A DNA stretch of 64,000 nt from CAVVAY01 sp963746465 (GTDB taxonomy: Bacteria > Actinomycetota > Actinomycetes > JACCUZ01): positions 434,001 to 498,000 of the forward strand of contig CAVVAY010000013.1 of the NCBI GenBank assembly GCA_963746465.1, written 5' to 3'. This document shows positions 52,272 to 60,417 of this stretch, piece by piece. The translations under genes were made by a program, and so were the position numbers. Under the pieces are notes generated by a model. It was not told the DNA's origin and made no database searches. It saw nothing but the letters and a program-made list of their open reading frames with translations. How positions within the stretch are numbered: position 1 is the first letter of the stretch; every line of letters starts with the position of its first letter.

Positions 52272-52658
52272 TCAGGTGGGCTGGTGCGCGACCAGGTCGC
52301 GGACCGTGCGCACCAGCGCGCTCGGGTCGAACGGCTTGGTCAGATAGGCGTCGACGCCCACCTCGTCTCCGCGCCGCAGGTCGTCGGCCTGCGCACAGGC
52401 AGTCACCATCGCGATCTTCAGCGCCGAGGTGCGCGGGTCGGCGCGCAACCGCTGAACGGTGTCGAACCCGTCCAGCCGGGGCATCCGCACGTCGATCGTG
52501 ATCACGTCCGGCTGGACGTCGATGACCTTCTCCAGCGCGTCCTGCCCGTCGACCGCCTGGACGACCTCGAAGCCCTCGAGCTCGAGGTTCACGGCGATCA
52601 GCGTGCGGATGACGTCGCTGTCGTCGACGACCAGCACGCGGCCCAGGCTCTCGCTCAC
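52272..52658 (-). CDS. Single-domain response regulator (CheY-like)
   Basis: A 128-residue receiver domain without output domain: RVLVVDDSDVIRTLI (acidic pocket), phospho-acceptor Asp in VITIDVRMPRLDG, Thr in IAMVTACAQ, and Lys in YLTKPFDPS. No histidine kinase is next to it. It is 11 bp before the argS promoter box. A TAGCCT box 6 nt upstream of its GTG indicates a leaderless mRNA. Confidence 0.88.
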   Translation of the reverse strand: MSESLGRVLVVDDSDVIRTLIAVNLELEGFEVVQAVDGQDALEKVIDVQPDVITIDVRMPRLDGFDTVQRLRADPRTSALKIAMVTACAQADDLRRGDEVGVDAYLTKPFDPSALVRTVRDLVAHQPT

Positions 52659-52664
52659 CTGGGG

Positions 52665-52670
52665 AGGCTA
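52665..52670 (-). promoter_or_regulatory. -10 box (TAGCCT) of the response regulator gene
   Basis: Minus-strand TAGCCT, a 6-nt spacer (CCCCAG), then the GTG at 52658. Confidence 0.5.
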
Positions 52671-52730
52671 ACCGCGCCGGACGTCGAGCGAGGACGACTT
52701 GACCGACTGATAACCTCGGGACCTGCCCGA

Positions 52731-52802
52731 GCCCCCGTAGCTCAGGGGATAGAGCACCGCCCTCCGGAGGCGGTGGCGCAGGTTCGAATCCTGCCGGGGG
52801 CA
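52731..52802 (+). tRNA. tRNA-Arg (anticodon CCG)
   Basis: A full cloverleaf can be drawn: acceptor GCCCCCG/CGGGGGC, D-stem GCTC/GAGC, anticodon stem CCGCC/GGCGG around loop CTCCGGA (anticodon CCG, codon CGG), T-stem GCAGG/CCTGC with loop TTCGAAT, discriminator A. The 3' CCA is not encoded (the sequence continues CCCTCC). A TAACCT box ~15 bp upstream (52711-52716) may be its -10. No integrase or attachment duplication is seen next to it. Confidence 0.95.
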
Positions 52803-52815
52803 CCCTCCGCCGCCG

Positions 52816-52821
52816 TACTCT
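52816..52821 (+). promoter_or_regulatory. -10 box (TACTCT), leaderless start of the lipoprotein gene
   Basis: TACTCT, a 7-nt spacer (CAACGAC), then the GTG at 52829. It lies 14 bp after the tRNA. Confidence 0.5.
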
Positions 52822-52828
52822 CAACGAC

Positions 52829-53728
52829 GTGATCATGCTCGCGCCGGCGCTGCCGAGCCGCCGAGGCCGGTCGGTCGCCGCCGTCCTCGGCGCCGCGCTC
52901 GTGCTCGGCCTGGCGGCCTGCCAGGACGAGCCGGCGCCGGAGCCTTCGTCGGCAGCCGCGCAGCCCACCGTGTCCGCCGAGATCGTCCAGCTCCGCCGCG
53001 ACCAGGTGCTCCAGCGGGTCGAGGTGACCGTGCACAACGAGGGCGACGCCGAGCTCTTCGTCGAGCGACTGCGCCTCGAGGTGGCGGGCTTCGACCTCCC
53101 CGGAGCCCTCCGCAAGGACGAGCCGGTGCTGGCCGGCTCGGTCGTCAACCTGCCGGTCCCGTTCGGCGGCGTGAGCTGCCCGATGGACGGACCGCCGCAG
53201 ATCGGTCCGCCGCGGGTGACGCTGGACGTGCGGTACGGCGACGACCCGAGGTCGCGCTCGGTGCGGCTCGCGGCCGACGACAGCGACGGCCTCCTGCTGC
53301 GCATCGCCACCCGGGCCTGCGACGTCGAGCGCGTCCTGCGCGACGTGGACCTGCACTTCGCCGACGACTGGCGGCTCGAGCGCGCTTCCGAGCGTGACGT
53401 GCTGCACGGCGTCCTCGTCGCCCGCCTCCTGCACGGTGGCCCGCGCACGATCACCCAGGTCGCCGGCGCCGTGATGTACGGCCTGCAGCCGGACGCCTCG
53501 GTCGGCGCCGTGCCGTCTCCGTTGGCCGCACTCACCCCCGACCGGCCGGAGGCGCGGATACCGGTCGTGTCCTACGCCGCGCGCTGCACCGGCCACACGA
53601 TCGGGGAGATCAAGAAGCCCTACGACTTTCTGGTCTGGGTGTCCCTCCCCGGTACCGGGGAGCTGGCCGTCAACCCGACCACCGGGAACCCGACCAAGGC
53701 GGCGCTCCGCCAGGTCTGCGCCTTCTGA
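52829..53728 (+). CDS. Predicted lipoprotein, unknown function
   Basis: A 299-residue protein with a type II signal peptide: a basic RRGRSVAAV region, hydrophobic core LGAALVLGLAAC, lipobox LAAC with Cys at residue ~31. The mature part is a mostly beta domain (VEVTVHNEGDAELFVERLRLE) with no catalytic motif that I recognise, and three further Cys in the second half. It would sit on the outer face of the membrane. The GTG at 52829 is supported by a -10 box 7 nt upstream. Confidence 0.75.
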   Translation: MIMLAPALPSRRGRSVAAVLGAALVLGLAACQDEPAPEPSSAAAQPTVSAEIVQLRRDQVLQRVEVTVHNEGDAELFVERLRLEVAGFDLPGALRKDEPVLAGSVVNLPVPFGGVSCPMDGPPQIGPPRVTLDVRYGDDPRSRSVRLAADDSDGLLLRIATRACDVERVLRDVDLHFADDWRLERASERDVLHGVLVARLLHGGPRTITQVAGAVMYGLQPDASVGAVPSPLAALTPDRPEARIPVVSYAARCTGHTIGEIKKPYDFLVWVSLPGTGELAVNPTTGNPTKAALRQVCAF

Positions 53729-53753
53729 GCAGCCGCCCTTCGACCGGACGGTG

Positions 53754-54665
53754 TCAGCGCGGACGCAGCGACTGCGCGAGCCGCCCGATGTCGGTGGCTC
53801 CGACCCGGCAGCAGCCGCCGACGTAGCGCCCACCGAGCCCTACCCAGCGGCGGGCGGCCTCGGCGTCGACGCCGGCACCGTCCCCGCCCCAGCTGCGGGC
53901 GGCGGCGTCCCAGCTCTCCCCGCTGTTCGGATAGACGACGGCGGGCTTGCCGCTGGCTGCGACCGCGCGGCCCACCAGCTCCTCGACGTGCTCCGGCGCG
54001 GTGCAGTTGACGCCGACGGCGACCACCCGGTCGTGCCCGCGGGCGAGCCCGAAGACCCGGTCGACGTCCTCGCCGCGGCGGGTCGTCGAGCCGTCGGCGC
54101 AGGTAAGGCTCAGCCAGCCCAGGGTGCCGTCGGGCATCTCGTCCAGCACGCCCAGCAGGACCGATGCTTCCTGCTCGGAGGGCACCGTCTCCATGGCGAG
54201 CAGGTCCGCCCCGGCGGTGGCCAGCACCTCCGTCCTGGCCAGGTGGAACTCCCGAAGCGCGGCATCGGTGAGGCCGTAGTCGCCGGAGTACTCCGAGCCG
54301 TCGGCCAGCACCGCGCCGTACGGACCTGTCGACGCTGCCACGAGCCGGTCCACCCCGTCGGCTGCCTCGTGGCCGGCGACGTCGGCCGCCTGCCGGGCCA
54401 GCTCCACGCTGCGCCGCATCAGTCCGGCAGCCTCATCCGCGCTGCAGCCCCGGGTGGCGAAGCCGGCGAAGCTCGCCTGGTAGCTGGCCGTGGTCGCCAC
54501 CTGGGCACCGGCGCGGAAGTACGACAGGTGCGTGGCCACGATCTCGTCCGGCCGGTCGATGAGCAGCCGGGCCGACCACAGGTCGTCGGACAAGTCGTGC
54601 CCCCGGCGCTCGAGCTCGGTGGCCAGGCCGCCGTCCAGCAGCACCAGTTCGTTCCCGTCGGCCAC
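53754..54665 (-). CDS. mmuM: Homocysteine S-methyltransferase
   Basis: A 303-residue zinc-dependent methyltransferase of the HMT family: LLDGGLATELERRGHDL at the start, VVAVGVNCTAPEHV (first Cys) and YVGGCCRVGATDI (Cys pair) form the Zn site. These enzymes use S-methylmethionine (or SAM) to methylate homocysteine. The GTG start is 6 nt from a TAACCT box that overlaps the -10 of the divergent paaN gene. Confidence 0.88.
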   Translation of the reverse strand: MADGNELVLLDGGLATELERRGHDLSDDLWSARLLIDRPDEIVATHLSYFRAGAQVATTASYQASFAGFATRGCSADEAAGLMRRSVELARQAADVAGHEAADGVDRLVAASTGPYGAVLADGSEYSGDYGLTDAALREFHLARTEVLATAGADLLAMETVPSEQEASVLLGVLDEMPDGTLGWLSLTCADGSTTRRGEDVDRVFGLARGHDRVVAVGVNCTAPEHVEELVGRAVAASGKPAVVYPNSGESWDAAARSWGGDGAGVDAEAARRWVGLGGRYVGGCCRVGATDIGRLAQSLRPR

Positions 54666-54670
54666 GAGGT

Positions 54671-54677
54671 TAGGTTA
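54671..54677. promoter_or_regulatory. Overlapping divergent -10 boxes of mmuM and paaN
   Basis: TAGGTT on the plus strand (54671-54676) is 6 nt from the paaN ATG at 54683; TAACCT on the minus strand (54677-54672) is 6 nt from the mmuM GTG at 54665. The boxes overlap almost completely, so the two genes share a 17-bp intergenic region and both mRNAs would be leaderless. Confidence 0.55.
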
Positions 54678-54682
54678 CGAGC

Positions 54683-56371
54683 ATGACGGCGAACCCGACC
54701 ACGACCACCGGCCGGCACAGCGAGACCTTGCAGCGTGCACTCACCGCGATCCGGGAGCGCAGCTACTGGTCGGCCTACCCGGAGAACCTCAAGGCGTACG
54801 GCGAGGAGAGCGGCACCCAGTCCGCCGCCGAGGGGAAGGCGGCGTTCGACGGCTACCTCGGCACGGCGTTCCCGCTCGAGCAGCCGGGCATCGACGGGGA
54901 CGTCGGTGGCGAGCGCTCGCCGTACGGCATCGAGCTCGGCATCAGCTACCCGCACGCGGATGTCGACTCACTGCTCGCGGCTGCGAGCGCAGCCATGCCG
55001 TCCTGGCGCGCGGCCGGCCCTGAGCTGCGTGCCGACCTGGCGATCGAGATCCTGCGCCGCATCAACGCCCGCAGCCACGAGATGGCGCAGGCCGTGATGC
55101 ACACGTCCGGTCAGGCCTACGCGATGGCGTTCCAGGCCGGCGGACCGCACGCGCAGGACCGCGCACTGGAGGCGGTCGCCTACGCGTACGCCGAGATGAC
55201 CAGGCACGCCGCGCAGGCCACCTGGGAGAAGCCGCAGGGGAAGCGGCCGCCGCAGCGGATGTCCAAGACCTTCACGGTGGTGCCGCGAGGTGTCGCGCTG
55301 GTGATCGGGTGCAACACCTTCCCGACGTGGAACTCCTATCCCGGGCTCTTCGCGAGCCTGGTCACCGGGAACGCCGTCGTGGTCAAGCCGCACCCGCGGG
55401 CCGTGCTGCCGCTGGCCATCACCGTCGCGATCGCCCGCGAGGTCATCACCGAGGCGGGCTACTCCCCTGACCTCGTGCAGCTCGCCGCGGAGCGCCCCGA
55501 CGAGGGGCTCGCCAAGGTGCTGGCGCTCCGGCCGGAGGTGAAGGTCATCGACTACACCGGCTCGACCGCTTTCGGGACCTGGTTGGAGCGCAACGCACAC
55601 CAGGCAGCCGTCTTCACCGAGAAGGCCGGCGTCAACACCGTCGTGGTGGACTCGACCGACGACTACCGCGGGATGCTCGCGAACCTCGCCTTCTCCCTGT
55701 CGCTGTACAGCGGTCAGATGTGCACGACTCCGCAGAACCTGCTGGTCCCGCGCGACGGCATCACCGCCGACGGGGAGCACAAGAGCGTTGATGACCTCGG
55801 CCGTGACCTGGCCACCGCGATCGACGGTCTGCTCGGCGACGACGCGCGCGCCACGGCGCTGCTGGGCGCGGTGGTGAACGACGGTGTCCTCGACCGGCTC
55901 GACAAGTCACCGTCGTACGGCGAGGTCGTGCTGTCCTCGCGGACGGTCACGCACCCCGACTTCCCGGATGCCGTCGTGCGCACCCCGATCGTCGTCAAGG
56001 TCGACGCGGGCGACCGCGACACGTACCTGCAGGAGTGCTTCGGCCCGATCGCGTTCCTGGTCACCACCGGCAGCACCGCCGAGTCGGTCGAGCTGTTCCG
56101 CGAGTCGGTGCGCGAGCACGGTGCCATCACCGCCGCCGTGTACTCGACGCAGGTCAAGGTGCTGGACGCGGTGGAGGAAGCAGCGCTGGACTCCGGTGTC
56201 GCGCTGTCCTGCAACCTGACCGAGACCGTGTACGTCAACCAGTCAGCAGCGTTCAGCGACTTCCACGCCACCGGCGCCAACCCGGCCGCGAACTCCGCCC
56301 TCACCGACGCTGCGTACGTGGCCAGCCGCTTCCGGATCGTGCAGTCCCGTCGGCACCTGCCCGACCGCTGA
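54683..56371 (+). CDS. paaN: Phenylacetic acid degradation protein PaaN (aldehyde dehydrogenase fold)
   Basis: A 562-residue protein of the PaaN group. The N-terminus (ETLQRALTAIRERSYWSAYPE) is followed by an aldehyde-dehydrogenase core: GCNTFPTWNSYPG, YTGSTAFGTWLE, and the nucleophile region YSGQMCTTPQN with its Cys. In phenylacetate catabolism, PaaN/PaaZ-type enzymes oxidise the ring-opened semialdehyde-CoA. No other paa genes are adjacent, so its role here may be broader. Leaderless start. Confidence 0.85.
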   Translation: MTANPTTTTGRHSETLQRALTAIRERSYWSAYPENLKAYGEESGTQSAAEGKAAFDGYLGTAFPLEQPGIDGDVGGERSPYGIELGISYPHADVDSLLAAASAAMPSWRAAGPELRADLAIEILRRINARSHEMAQAVMHTSGQAYAMAFQAGGPHAQDRALEAVAYAYAEMTRHAAQATWEKPQGKRPPQRMSKTFTVVPRGVALVIGCNTFPTWNSYPGLFASLVTGNAVVVKPHPRAVLPLAITVAIAREVITEAGYSPDLVQLAAERPDEGLAKVLALRPEVKVIDYTGSTAFGTWLERNAHQAAVFTEKAGVNTVVVDSTDDYRGMLANLAFSLSLYSGQMCTTPQNLLVPRDGITADGEHKSVDDLGRDLATAIDGLLGDDARATALLGAVVNDGVLDRLDKSPSYGEVVLSSRTVTHPDFPDAVVRTPIVVKVDAGDRDTYLQECFGPIAFLVTTGSTAESVELFRESVREHGAITAAVYSTQVKVLDAVEEAALDSGVALSCNLTETVYVNQSAAFSDFHATGANPAANSALTDAAYVASRFRIVQSRRHLPDR

Positions 56372-56409
56372 GCAGGTTTCGCCGCCGAGGGTTCGGGCAG
56401 CGGCCTGCC

Positions 56410-56859
56410 ATGAGCACTGTCGAAGAGTCGATCGAGGTGGCCGTGCCGGTCACCACCGCCTACAACCAGTGGACGCAGTTCGAGTCGTTCCCGAAGTTCA
56501 TGGAAGGGGTCGAGCGGATCGAGCAGACCAGCGACACCATGACCCACTGGGTAACCAAGGTCGCCGGGGTCGAGCGGGAGTTCGACGCCAAGATCACCGA
56601 GCAGCACCCCGACGAGCGGGTCGCCTGGACCTCGGTGGACGAGCCCCGGCAGTCCGGCGTGGTCACCTTCCACCGGCTCTCGGCGGACAGCACGAAGGTG
56701 ATGGTGCAGATGGACTTCGAGCCTCAGGGCCTGGTCGAGTCGGCCGGCGACAAGCTCGGGGTCGTCAAGCACCGGGTCAAGGGCGACCTCGAGCGGTTCA
56801 AGGACTTCATCGAGTCCCAGGGCCACGAGACCGGCGCATGGCGCGGCGAGGTCGACTGA
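56410..56859 (+). CDS. SRPBCC-family protein (polyketide cyclase/dehydrase-like)
   Basis: A 149-residue START-fold protein: ESIEVAVPVTTAYNQWTQFESFPKFMEGV, DAKITEQHPDERVAWTS, and a C-terminal helix LGVVKHRVKGDLERFKDFIE. This subgroup (PF03364-like) is common in actinobacteria and lacks a settled function; some are called cyclases. It is 38 bp after paaN. Confidence 0.8.
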   Translation: MSTVEESIEVAVPVTTAYNQWTQFESFPKFMEGVERIEQTSDTMTHWVTKVAGVEREFDAKITEQHPDERVAWTSVDEPRQSGVVTFHRLSADSTKVMVQMDFEPQGLVESAGDKLGVVKHRVKGDLERFKDFIESQGHETGAWRGEVD

Positions 56860-56907
56860 CCACCGCCCCGGCTGGCGACCCGCGCCGGGGCCGGGCAGGC
56901 TGACCCG

Positions 56908-57414
56908 GTGACCCGCGACCGGAGCGCCAACGATGACAAGAGCGACCGACGGCCGGACGAGACCGACGACGAGAAGGCCGACCGCAGGTACGACGAGCTG
57001 CTGCAGGAGCTGCGCGTCGCCCAGACCGGCGTGCAGTTCCTGTTCGCCTTCCTGCTGACCCTGGCCTTCACCCAGCGGTTCGAGCAGATCACCGAGTTCC
57101 AGCACCGGGTCTACGTCGGAACCCTGCTCGCGACGACCGTGGCCTCGGCACTGCTCATCGGCCCGGTGCCCCTGCACCGGATCTTGTTCGCCCGCGGGCT
57201 GAAGCCCCGGCTGGTCCGCGGGTCCGACCTGATGGCTCGGGGCGGCCTTGCGATGCTGCTGCTCGGCATCAACGGTGCTGTGCTGCTCATCCTGGACGTC
57301 GTCCTCGCCGGGCCGTTGCCGTTCATCCTCTCCGGTCTCGCCGTGCTGTGGTTCGTCCTGGTCTGGTACGTCATCCCGTTGACTGTCCGGGAGCGGTCCG
57401 ACCAGAAGAATTGA
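56908..57414 (+). CDS. DUF6328-like membrane protein
   Basis: A 168-residue protein with a charged N-terminus (~35 residues, Asp/Arg-rich) and four transmembrane helices (VQFLFAFLLTLAFTQRF, VYVGTLLATTVASALLIG, GLAMLLLGINGAVLLILDVVL, FILSGLAVLWFVLVWYVIPL). The family, as I recognise it, occurs across actinobacteria without known function. The start is the GTG at 56908. It is 48 bp downstream of the SRPBCC gene. Confidence 0.7.
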   Translation: MTRDRSANDDKSDRRPDETDDEKADRRYDELLQELRVAQTGVQFLFAFLLTLAFTQRFEQITEFQHRVYVGTLLATTVASALLIGPVPLHRILFARGLKPRLVRGSDLMARGGLAMLLLGINGAVLLILDVVLAGPLPFILSGLAVLWFVLVWYVIPLTVRERSDQKN

Positions 57415-57471
57415 CCTGGACACGACGACCACGCGGTGAATGACCGATGTGTCCCTGGGTACGTCTCCGAC

Positions 57472-58062
57472 ATGCCCAGCAGCATCACCCGACTCACGAC
57501 GCTCGACCACGAGCGCATGCTCCGGCTGCTGCGGCGCACAGTCACCGAGGGGCCGAGCCAGCAGCGGTGGCGTGACGAGCTGGTCCACCTGCTCGCTGCC
57601 CACCAGGTCGCCGAGCACGAGGCCCTGACGCCGGACGTGGTGGCGCAGGCCGGGCCCGCCGCCGGTACCGCCGTCGAGGAGCTGGCCCGGCTGGGTAGCG
57701 AGATGGCACGGGTGGTCGGCGAGCTGGCCGAGACGACCGTCCCCTCGCCGGGGGTCGGCGCCATCGGGGAGCGGCTGCGCCGGCTGATCGACCAGCACGC
57801 CACTGTGCTTGCCGAGCAGGTCCTGACCCCGCTGGAGTCGGCGGTCCCGCGCAAGGAGGTCCGACGTCTCGGTGGCGTCTACGAGACGCGTCGGGACGCG
57901 TTGCTGCGCGAGCACGGCGACGCCGAGCCGCCGCCGCGGCGGTTCGACGTGTCGCGGGCCGAGCTGTACGAGCTGGCCCGGCGGGCCGGCATCGAGGGCA
58001 GGTCGGCGATGAGTCGCCGGGACCTGATCGCTGAGCTGCAACGGCGGCAGACGGCGACCTGA
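57472..58062 (+). CDS. Hemerythrin-like protein with C-terminal Rho-N/SAP-like motif
   Basis: A 196-residue protein (an in-frame ATG at 57436 would add 12 residues). The first ~130 residues form a helical bundle with His/Glu placement of the hemerythrin HHE type: TTLDHERMLRLLRR, HLLAAHQVAEHEALTP, LIDQHATVLAEQVL. The last ~40 residues (RAELYELARRAGIEGRSAMSRRDLIAELQ) resemble the Rho N-terminal/SAP helix-extended-helix that binds nucleic acids. It may be an iron- or redox-responsive regulator; this is inferred. Confidence 0.6.
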   Translation: MPSSITRLTTLDHERMLRLLRRTVTEGPSQQRWRDELVHLLAAHQVAEHEALTPDVVAQAGPAAGTAVEELARLGSEMARVVGELAETTVPSPGVGAIGERLRRLIDQHATVLAEQVLTPLESAVPRKEVRRLGGVYETRRDALLREHGDAEPPPRRFDVSRAELYELARRAGIEGRSAMSRRDLIAELQRRQTAT

Positions 58063-58195
58063 TCGCATTCGCGAGGTTTCTTCCGCGTGCGTCGGTGGGA
58101 GGAGTCGGGCGAGACCTCGCGCGCTGGAGCAGCCCGGCGCGCAGCACCACCCCGAGCGCCTGCCGCGCGCGCCACCCTCGGATCGAGCCGCTCCC

Positions 58196-58984
58196 ATGCA
58201 TGTCCTCCTCGTCTCCACGCTGCCCTCGACCGGCCCCGCCGGCCGGCTTGCCGATGGCCTTCGCGCCCTCGGGCACGACGTCCATGCCGTCGACCGCCCG
58301 GACCTCCACGCCACCGACGCCGCAGCCGTCGGCTACGGACTCGCCGACTCGTGGGACGGCGCCGCGCCCGACGTCGTGGTCGCGCTCGGGTGGCTCGCGG
58401 GGCTGGTGGCCCAGGTCGCTACCCGGGAGCGGTCCGTTCCTGTGCTCCTGCGGCTGCCGCGGCCCGGTCGGTCCGGCGATCCGTCGGTCACGCGGGTCGA
58501 GCGGGCCCTCGTGCGCAGCGGCGTGACGGTGCTCGCGGCCGCTCCCTCCGAGGCGGAGGTGCTGGCCATGATGGGTGCCCCCCGGAGCCGCGTGCGGGTG
58601 CTCCCCGAGACCGTCGACGTGGCCGGGATCGCGCGCCGGCTGGACGGCGACCCGGCCGTCACCGACGTCGTGGTCGTCGACGACGACACCCCGGAGGGCG
58701 TCGATGCGGTGCTCGAGGGGATGGCGGCCGGGCGTCCCGCCGTAGTGCTGGACCGTGGGGTGCTCGCCGACCTGGTGGCCGACGGCGTCAGCGGAGTCGT
58801 CGTACCGACCCGCGGAGACCTGCCATCGACTGCCCGTGCCCTGCAGGCCGACCCGATGCGGTGCGAGGCGATGGGGATGGCCGCCGCCGACCGGGTGCAG
58901 GCCTGCTTCGACGTCTCGGTGGTGCGTCCGCTCCTCGGCCGGCTGATCGCCGAGGCGACCCAGGGGGCGCTCTCGGCCGTCTGA
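58196..58984 (+). CDS. Short GT-B glycosyltransferase-like protein
   Basis: A 262-residue protein beginning like a group-1 (GT4) glycosyltransferase (MHVLLVSTLPSTGPAGRLADGLRALGHDVHAVD). Its second half has DGVSGVVVPTRGDL, the usual sugar-nucleotide loop region, and the common PxSRVRVLPETVDV step. GT4 enzymes normally have ~370-400 residues; here the first half of the second Rossmann fold is missing, so activity is doubtful. It could be a shortened paralog or a regulatory subunit. It has no clear operon partner. Confidence 0.6.
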   Translation: MHVLLVSTLPSTGPAGRLADGLRALGHDVHAVDRPDLHATDAAAVGYGLADSWDGAAPDVVVALGWLAGLVAQVATRERSVPVLLRLPRPGRSGDPSVTRVERALVRSGVTVLAAAPSEAEVLAMMGAPRSRVRVLPETVDVAGIARRLDGDPAVTDVVVVDDDTPEGVDAVLEGMAAGRPAVVLDRGVLADLVADGVSGVVVPTRGDLPSTARALQADPMRCEAMGMAAADRVQACFDVSVVRPLLGRLIAEATQGALSAV

Positions 58985-59097
58985 CCGGCCGTCGAGGGCA
59001 GGCCAAAGCCCCCCAGCGGTCAAGCCGGGGTCGCCGGACGCCGACGACGTGAGGGAGGCCCGGACGGCGGGCCGGACCCGAACCGCGAAGGACGCTC
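58985..59097 (+). promoter_or_regulatory. Leader of the M23 peptidase gene; weak riboswitch-like 3' part
   Basis: The 113-bp leader contains CCAAAGCC followed by AAGCCGGGGTCGCCGG. This resembles the 3' half of a GEMM (cyclic-di-GMP-I) riboswitch, but the 5' P2 hairpin is not visible. It is therefore a weak hint only. Confidence 0.2.
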
Positions 59098-60390
59098 ATG
59101 CGACGCCTGCTCGGCCGTGCCGTGCTGGCTTGCGCTGTGGCGCTGCTCGCCGTCGGTCCGGCCGGGGCAAGCGCCGCCGACAAGCCGGCCCCGACGACGC
59201 CGCCCGCCACCACCGAGCTCGACCCCGGTGTCGACCCGGACGAGCTGGCGGCCGTGCTCAAGCAGGTCCGCTCCGAGCTCGCCGAGTCCTCCGAGCAGAT
59301 GCTGCGCGCCGCCGCCGATCTCCGGCTGGCCGACCGGGCGCTACCGGGCGCTCGGGCCACCGCGGAGCAGACCCGCAGGCTGCTGGCCGAGGCCGAGCGC
59401 CGGCAGGCCGAGACCGCGCAACGTCGCGGGCGGGCCCAGGTCCGGTACATGCTCAGCACCAGGGAGGCCGAGCAGACCGCGGCCGAGGTCACCGAGCAGC
59501 AGGCCAAGATCGGTCGCCTGGCCCGGGCGGTGTACCAGGGCGGCGGATCGCTGGGCAACGTCTCGATGCTGCTGGATGCCCAGTCCCCGGCCGACTTCGC
59601 CGAGCGGCTGGTGGCCCTGCAGACCGTGGTGTCCTCGCAACGTTCGGTGCTCGACGACCTGGAGACCGTCCAGCAGACCTTCGGTGAGCGCACCGACGAC
59701 CTCGAGCAGGTCCGCGACGAGCTCGCCGCCGCGGACGAGCAGGCCCAGGAGGACCTGCGGACCGTGGCGGCCCTGGCCGAGGAGGCCCGCGCCGCCGAGG
59801 CCCGGGTCACCGGCCTGGTCGACCGCCGCAAGGCGGCGCTGGCGGCCGCGGCGGCCGCACAGGTGCAGGACGATGCAGCCCGCGCGCACCTGATCGGGGA
59901 GGCCACCCAGCTGCAGGCCGAGCTGGCGGCCCAGGCCCGCCGCGATCTCGGCGCCACCGCCGGCCGCGACGGCGCGACCGTCCCGGCCCGGCCCGGCACC
60001 CTGGCGTGGCCGGTGCGAGGTCCCATCACCTCGCCGTTCGGCATGCGCGTGCACCCGGTGACCGGCGTCTACAAGCTGCACACCGGCGCCGACATCGGCG
60101 CCCCGTGCGGCACCGAGGTCCGGGCGGCCCGCGAGGGACTGGTCATCCAGGCCGGCTGGAACAGCGCCTACGGGTGGCGGACCGTGGTGAGCCACGGCGT
60201 CGTCGACGGCCTCCTGCTGACCACCACCTACAACCACCAGACCGCTCTCGGCGTGGCCGTCGGCGATCGGGTCACGGCAGGACAGGTGATCGGCACGGTG
60301 GGCTCGACGGGCTACTCCACCGGCTGCCACATGCACTTCGAGCTGTACGTGAACTCGGCGCTCGTCGACCCCGTCCCCTGGCTGCCCTGA
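59098..60390 (+). CDS. Secreted coiled-coil M23 (LytM) peptidase-family protein
   Basis: A 430-residue exported protein. A signal peptide (RRLLGRAVLACAVALLAVGPAGASA) ends near residue 27. A long coiled coil covers residues ~45-300, as in FtsX/FtsEX partners and NlpD- or RipC-like regulators. A C-terminal LytM domain has the zinc ligands in LHTGADIG (His328, Asp332) and HMHFE (His411, His413). It probably cuts or regulates peptidoglycan peptide cross-links during division. A 6-bp stem-loop follows the stop. Confidence 0.9.
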   Translation: MRRLLGRAVLACAVALLAVGPAGASAADKPAPTTPPATTELDPGVDPDELAAVLKQVRSELAESSEQMLRAAADLRLADRALPGARATAEQTRRLLAEAERRQAETAQRRGRAQVRYMLSTREAEQTAAEVTEQQAKIGRLARAVYQGGGSLGNVSMLLDAQSPADFAERLVALQTVVSSQRSVLDDLETVQQTFGERTDDLEQVRDELAAADEQAQEDLRTVAALAEEARAAEARVTGLVDRRKAALAAAAAAQVQDDAARAHLIGEATQLQAELAAQARRDLGATAGRDGATVPARPGTLAWPVRGPITSPFGMRVHPVTGVYKLHTGADIGAPCGTEVRAAREGLVIQAGWNSAYGWRTVVSHGVVDGLLLTTTYNHQTALGVAVGDRVTAGQVIGTVGSTGYSTGCHMHFELYVNSALVDPVPWLP

Positions 60391-60409
60391 GCCCGGGGCC
60401 AGGCCGGGC
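60391..60409. terminator. Short stem-loop between convergent genes
   Basis: GCCCGG (60391-60396) and CCGGGC (60404-60409) form a 6-bp stem between the M23 peptidase stop and the convergent methyltransferase stop. It may act in both directions. Confidence 0.35.
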
Positions 60410-60417
60410 GGGCGCGG

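Noticed and set aside
52731..52802. tRNA-Arg considered as an integration site
   Set aside because: No integrase, no duplicated tRNA 3' end and no mobile genes are visible nearby.
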